Position numbers and translations under genes: made by a program. This document shows positions 5,501 through 8,586 of a stretch of DNA of 8,586 nt, in pieces. The notes under the pieces are model-generated. The model did not search any database. It saw only the letters and a program-made list of their open reading frames with translations, and was not told the DNA's origin. Each line of letters opens with the position of its first letter. The first letter of the stretch is position 1. The DNA is taken from contig JAFTUB010000149.1 in the NCBI GenBank assembly GCA_017466495.1, forward strand, positions 1 to 8,586, in the 5' to 3' direction. This stretch comes from Clostridia bacterium (lineage in GTDB: Bacteria > Bacillota > Clostridia > Oscillospirales > CAG-272).

Positions 5501-7351
5501 ATGTCGGTAAATCTGCCCGATAACGCCAAACGGGAAGCTCTGTTGGAGAAGGCCAATGCCCTGCCGCGCTCGCCCGGGGTATACTTGATGAAGGATAAGG
5601 CTGACCGAGTGATCTACGTGGGAAAATCCCGCAGCTTGAAGAATCGGGTGTCCCAGTATTTTCAGCTGGGGGAGAAAAATGCCAAAACCGCACGGATGGT
5701 TTCCCGCGTGGCATCCTTTGAATATATTCTCACCGACACCGAGATCGAGGCACTGACCCTGGAGAACAGCCTCATCAAGCAGTATGCCCCCAAGTACAAT
5801 ATTCGCCTCAAGGATGCCAAGTCATATCCCTATATTAAGGTCACCATGGGTGAGGATTACCCCCGCCTGGTGATGACCCGCCGCCGAAGCCAGGATAAAG
5901 CCCGCTATTTCGGCCCCTATTCGGGAACCGCTACCGTCTTTTCGGTAATTACTACGCTGCAGAAGACCCTGGGACTGCCCTCCTGCAAGCGCAGCTTCCC
6001 CCGGGATATCGGCCGCGACCGCCCCTGCCTTTATTACCAAATGGGTCAGTGTGCCGGGCTGTGCACAGGGGAGATCTCCCGTGAGGAGCACGGACGAATG
6101 ATCCGCTGTGCCCTGGATATTCTCCGCGGGAGCGACAAAGCGGCACGGCGGGAGCTGGAGGAACAGATGTTCCGCGCCGCCGAGGAGGAACGTTTTGAGG
6201 CCGCTGCCCGCCTGCGGGACAGCATTGCCGCCTTGGATCGCCTCCACGAGCGGCAGAAGGTGGTGGCCGCCCCCGATGCCGACCAGGATGTGATTGCCCT
6301 GTGGCAGGATGAAGCTTACTCCTGCCTGTCGGTGTTCTACGTCCGCTCCGGCCGCGTCACCGACCATGAGGAGTTTCTTTTTGCCGCTGAACAGATCGCT
6401 GACGAGAGCGGCATTGTGTCCTTCCTGTGCGATCTGTATCGCCAGCGGGAGTATATTCCCCGGGAAATCCTGGTGGGCTTTTCCTTGGAAACCGAGGAGC
6501 TCGCGCTGCTGGGCGAATATATCAGCGGGCTGGCCGGTCGCAAGGTCGCTCTGCACACTCCCGAGCGGGGAGACAAGCACAAGCTGGTGGTCATGGTGGA
6601 AGCCAACGCCGCCGATTACGTCAGAGAATACCGCCGCCGGGCCGAGCGGGACGATGCTACCCTCATCAAGCTGGCTTCCATGCTTGCCCTTGAAGTGATT
6701 CCCGACCGCATTGAGGCCTATGACATCTCCAATCTGGGCAGTGAGCACATCACGGCGGGTATGGTGGTGTGGGCAAACGGCGGCTTCCGCCGGCGGGATT
6801 ACCGTACCTTTACCATCCGAGGCAATGAAGGCCCCGATGACTACGCCGCCATGCGGGAAGCCCTCTCCCGCCGCCTGGCACATTTGGGAGAGGGAAGCTT
6901 CGGGGAGATGCCCGACCTGATCCTGCTGGACGGCGGCCGGGGCCACGTTTCCACCGTGCGGCACCTGCTGGAGGAGCTGGGGCTGGATATCCCCGTCTTC
7001 GGCATGGTCAAGGACAGCTTCCACAAGACCCGCGCCATCTGTGATGAGCATGACGAGATCAGCATCGCCCGAGAGCAGGCGGTCTTCAGTTTCGTCTATC
7101 GCATCCAGGAGGAGGTACACCGCTATACCGTTTCCCGGATGCAGGGGGCAAAGCGCAAGACCCTCACTACCTCCACCCTGGAGCAGATTCCCGGGATCGG
7201 TCCCGCCAAAGCCAAACGTCTGCTGGCCCATTTCGGCAGTATCCGCGCCATCCGCGAGGCCTCGCCCGAGGTGCTGGCGGCCTGTCCGGGTGTCAGCCGT
7301 CGGGATGCCGATGCCTTTGCCGCCTTTTTTTCGGCAGGAGAGGAAGAATAG
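5501..7351 (+). CDS. uvrC: UvrABC excinuclease subunit UvrC
   Basis: UvrC makes both DNA cuts around a lesion that UvrA and UvrB have found, in nucleotide excision repair. All domains are present in 616 residues. The GIY-YIG nuclease has GVY (26-28), YVG (39-41), Arg44 and the catalytic Glu88 (LTLENSLIK). Four cysteines (162, 176, 184, 188) match the iron-sulfur ligand region. The UVR motif that binds UvrB spans about 216-248. The RNase H-like nuclease carries Asp408 (AYDISNLG), Asp477 (LLDGGRGH) and His540 (EEVHRYTVSRM). Tandem helix-hairpin-helix motifs (563-608, IPGIGPAKAKRLLAHFG and CPGVSRRDA) end the protein. ATG 5501 was chosen because AAAGGAG (5486-5492) lies eight bases before it; the upstream TTG at 5480 is rejected. 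It has no clear promoter of its own and probably depends on readthrough from the HPr unit. Confidence 0.97.
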   Translation: MSVNLPDNAKREALLEKANALPRSPGVYLMKDKADRVIYVGKSRSLKNRVSQYFQLGEKNAKTARMVSRVASFEYILTDTEIEALTLENSLIKQYAPKYNIRLKDAKSYPYIKVTMGEDYPRLVMTRRRSQDKARYFGPYSGTATVFSVITTLQKTLGLPSCKRSFPRDIGRDRPCLYYQMGQCAGLCTGEISREEHGRMIRCALDILRGSDKAARRELEEQMFRAAEEERFEAAARLRDSIAALDRLHERQKVVAAPDADQDVIALWQDEAYSCLSVFYVRSGRVTDHEEFLFAAEQIADESGIVSFLCDLYRQREYIPREILVGFSLETEELALLGEYISGLAGRKVALHTPERGDKHKLVVMVEANAADYVREYRRRAERDDATLIKLASMLALEVIPDRIEAYDISNLGSEHITAGMVVWANGGFRRRDYRTFTIRGNEGPDDYAAMREALSRRLAHLGEGSFGEMPDLILLDGGRGHVSTVRHLLEELGLDIPVFGMVKDSFHKTRAICDEHDEISIAREQAVFSFVYRIQEEVHRYTVSRMQGAKRKTLTTSTLEQIPGIGPAKAKRLLAHFGSIRAIREASPEVLAACPGVSRRDADAFAAFFSAGEEE

Positions 7352-7353
7352 TC

Positions 7354-7382
7354 TTGCCTTTCGCCGGAGAATATGGTATGAT
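7354..7382 (+). promoter_or_regulatory. Promoter of rsmD-coaD at the uvrC end
   Basis: TTGCCT (7354-7359) and TATGAT (7377-7382) are spaced by 17 bases, and TGG before the -10 adds an extended -10. The -35 begins three bases after the uvrC stop. The transcript would start near 7389 with a leader of about 35 bases, so rsmD and coaD can be expressed independently of uvrC. Confidence 0.65.
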
Positions 7383-7422
7383 AGAACGAGAAAGATGATC
7401 TCGAAAAGAGAGGAATAACATT

Positions 7423-8007
7423 ATGATGCGAATTATTACCGGAAGTGCAAGAGGTGTAAAGCTGGCGACCCTGGAAGGGGACATGACCCGTCCCACCAGC
7501 GAGCGCGCCAAGGAAGCCATCTTTTCCATGATTCAGTTTGATATTGAGGGGCGGCGCGTGCTGGATCTGTTTGCCGGTTCGGGACAAATGGGGCTGGAAG
7601 CCCTCAGCCGCGGTGCCGAGTCTGCTACCCTGGTGGATCAGGCTAAGGCGCCCATCGCCGTGATCCGGCAGAACGCACAGAAGACACGGTTGGAGGACCG
7701 CTGCCGTATCGTCTGCGCCGATTACGCCGATTTCCTGCGCAACCGTGCAGGCACCGAAACCTATGATATCGTGTTCCTGGATCCCCCCTATGCCGATAAC
7801 CTACTCCCCGGCGCTCTGCGCCTGCTGGCCGAGAAGCGACTGCTGAAGCCCGGCGCACTCATTGTTTGCGAGAGCGGCAGCGAGGATTTGGGCATGGATG
7901 CCGCAACTGCGGAAAAGTATACCGTCCTGCGCACTGCCCACTATGGCGTGGCCTATGTGACCCTGCTGACCCCCGCCTGGGGCAAGGAAGGGGAGGGAAG
8001 GGCATGA
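7423..8007 (+). CDS. rsmD: 16S rRNA (guanine966-N2)-methyltransferase RsmD
   Basis: RsmD methylates N2 of G966 in 16S rRNA (E. coli numbering) using S-adenosylmethionine, late in 30S assembly. The 194 residues are a single Rossmann-type methyltransferase. MRIITGSARG and TRPTSERAKEAIFSM (22-36) are family hallmarks. RVLDLFAGSGQMGLEALSRGA (45-65) is motif I for cofactor binding, Asp72 is the acidic motif II residue, and DPPY (120-123) is the motif IV of N-methylases. Two ATGs are adjacent (7423 and 7426); GAGAGGA (7408-7414) is eight bases before the first, and the second gives the more usual MRII start. The stop overlaps coaD by four bases (ATGA), the common rsmD-coaD arrangement of Firmicutes. 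Some genomes annotate it as YlbH-like. Confidence 0.94.
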   Translation: MMRIITGSARGVKLATLEGDMTRPTSERAKEAIFSMIQFDIEGRRVLDLFAGSGQMGLEALSRGAESATLVDQAKAPIAVIRQNAQKTRLEDRCRIVCADYADFLRNRAGTETYDIVFLDPPYADNLLPGALRLLAEKRLLKPGALIVCESGSEDLGMDAATAEKYTVLRTAHYGVAYVTLLTPAWGKEGEGRA

Positions 8008-8498
8008 GCATTGCGCTGATTCCCGGCAGCTTTGACCCCTTTACTCTCGGCCATGTGGACCTGGTGGAGCGGGCCGCCCGTCTGTTTGACCGGGTGGTGG
8101 TAGCCGTCATGGTGAACGGCGAGAAGAGCGGAACCGGCGGAGGCTGCTTTACCTTCGCGGAGCGGGAAGCCCTGGCTGCCGCGTCCCTCTCGCACCTCCC
8201 CAACGTGGAGGTGATCTCCGACAGCGGACTGTTGGTGGAGCTGGCACAGCGGATCGGCGCTACCACCCTGGTGAAGGGCGTGCGGGGCACCGGTGACTTC
8301 GACTATGAGTACAATCTCGCCCGCATCAACCGCCGCCTGCCCCCTACGGTGGAGACCCTCCTGCTTCCTGCTGACTCGGCATACGATCATATCAGCGCCA
8401 CTATGGTGCGGGATCTTCTCCGCCACGGCCGCTCTCCCGAGGCGTATCTGCACCCCGCCGTTGCGGCGCTGCTGAAGACCTGGGGAAAGATTTCTTGA
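8004..8498 (+). CDS. coaD: Phosphopantetheine adenylyltransferase CoaD
   Basis: CoaD joins ATP and 4'-phosphopantetheine to give dephospho-CoA, the penultimate step of coenzyme A synthesis, in the cytoplasm. The 164-residue length is normal. GSFDPFTLGH (8-17) holds the nucleotidyltransferase T-x-G-H motif, with His17 binding the ATP phosphates. VKGVRGTGDFDYEYNLARINR (90-110) is the substrate-binding core with Arg94. ISATMVRDL (130-138) stands where most relatives have ISSSLVRE-like residues, a mild variation. The start is the ATG in ATGA overlapping the rsmD stop, with GGGGAGGGAAGGG just before it. The longer in-frame reading that begins inside rsmD at 7866 is not credible. It is the last gene on this strand before the strong hairpin at 8532-8559. 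Confidence 0.95.
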   Translation: MSIALIPGSFDPFTLGHVDLVERAARLFDRVVVAVMVNGEKSGTGGGCFTFAEREALAAASLSHLPNVEVISDSGLLVELAQRIGATTLVKGVRGTGDFDYEYNLARINRRLPPTVETLLLPADSAYDHISATMVRDLLRHGRSPEAYLHPAVAALLKTWGKIS

Positions 8499-8503
8499 AA
8501 AAG

Positions 8504-8519
8504 TTTCGGATCACCGAAA
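8504..8519 (+). other. Small hairpin after coaD
   Basis: TTTCGG (8504-8509) and CCGAAA (8514-8519) form a six-base stem with the loop ATCA, six bases after the coaD stop. It lacks a U-run and is weaker than the hairpin that follows. It may only help to stabilise the 3' end. Confidence 0.25.
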
Positions 8520-8531
8520 TATGATGACAAA

Positions 8532-8559
8532 AGCGTGCCGCACATCTGTGCGGCACGCT
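8532..8559. terminator. Strong 13-bp hairpin, probable bidirectional terminator
   Basis: AGCGTGCCGCACA (8532-8544) and TGTGCGGCACGCT (8547-8559) are perfect inverted copies with only two bases between, so in RNA the loop will open to four or more. On the plus strand the tail is ATTTGCG, a poor U-run. On the minus strand the stem is followed by TTTGTCAT, after its own final T, giving TTTT. It therefore suits a gene arriving from the right at least as well as coaD. Confidence 0.75.
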
Positions 8560-8586
8560 ATTTGCGCATATCCTGTCCTCCTTCCG
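8558..8586 (-). CDS. Possible 3' end of a convergent gene
   Basis: On the minus strand one frame reads EGGQDMRK and stops at TAG (8560-8558), directly at the edge of the hairpin whose better U-run also faces left. This is what the end of a convergent gene would look like. Only eight codons are visible, so neither the family nor the coding status can be judged, and an open stretch this short is expected by chance. Confidence 0.2.

Noticed and set aside
5822..7231. 469-codon open frame opposite uvrC
   Set aside because: It is antisense to a complete UvrC with all motifs; long antisense frames are expected from biased third-position GC. No ribosome binding site or domain was recognised.
1..8586. 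tRNA, rRNA, CRISPR array, insertion sequence or attachment site
   Set aside because: No regularly spaced repeats, transposase fragments, terminal inverted repeats or tRNA-like cloverleaf were recognised on either strand by eye.

Overview
The window looks like a chromosome segment of a Gram-positive anaerobe of the Clostridia, most likely Oscillospiraceae/Ruminococcaceae. The reasons are a fairly GC-rich coding sequence with strong AGGAG-type ribosome binding sites, an HPr carrying both His15 and Ser46 (the Firmicutes form), a DUF4330 pair, and a divergent fragment matching the DUF6061 family common in gut Clostridia. This placement is inferred from remembered family features, not from a search.

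Layout: bases 1-295 are on the minus strand and hold the start of a DUF6061-like gene (running off the left edge) and, upstream of it, a 44-45-residue XRE-type helix-turn-helix remnant. Bases 296-653 contain no convincing gene. They are more AT-rich than the rest and hold two possible leftward promoters, a cluster of short ACTCAACT/AGTTGA repeats, and a near-consensus rightward promoter for rimM.

From 654 to 4948 five genes lie close together on the plus strand: rimM, trmD, a 13-15-span O-antigen-ligase/Wzy-type membrane protein, and two small DUF4330 membrane proteins. Gaps are at most about 34 bases and no internal terminator was seen, so they are probably one operon joining ribosome/tRNA maturation to a cell-envelope glycan module. 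An HPr gene with its own extended -10 promoter and a structured leader follows. After it come a perfect 11-bp hairpin, uvrC (nucleotide excision repair), a promoter overlapping the uvrC end, and the translationally coupled pair rsmD-coaD (16S rRNA methylation, coenzyme A synthesis). A 13-bp hairpin closes the window and looks like a terminator shared with a convergent gene to the right.

Most genes are ordinary housekeeping genes. The points worth a second look are the envelope module (ligase plus two diverged DUF4330 paralogues) inside the rimM-trmD operon, the broken regulator with its repeat-rich upstream region, and the regulatory structure around the HPr gene. Nothing in the window is clearly a new defence or mobile system.
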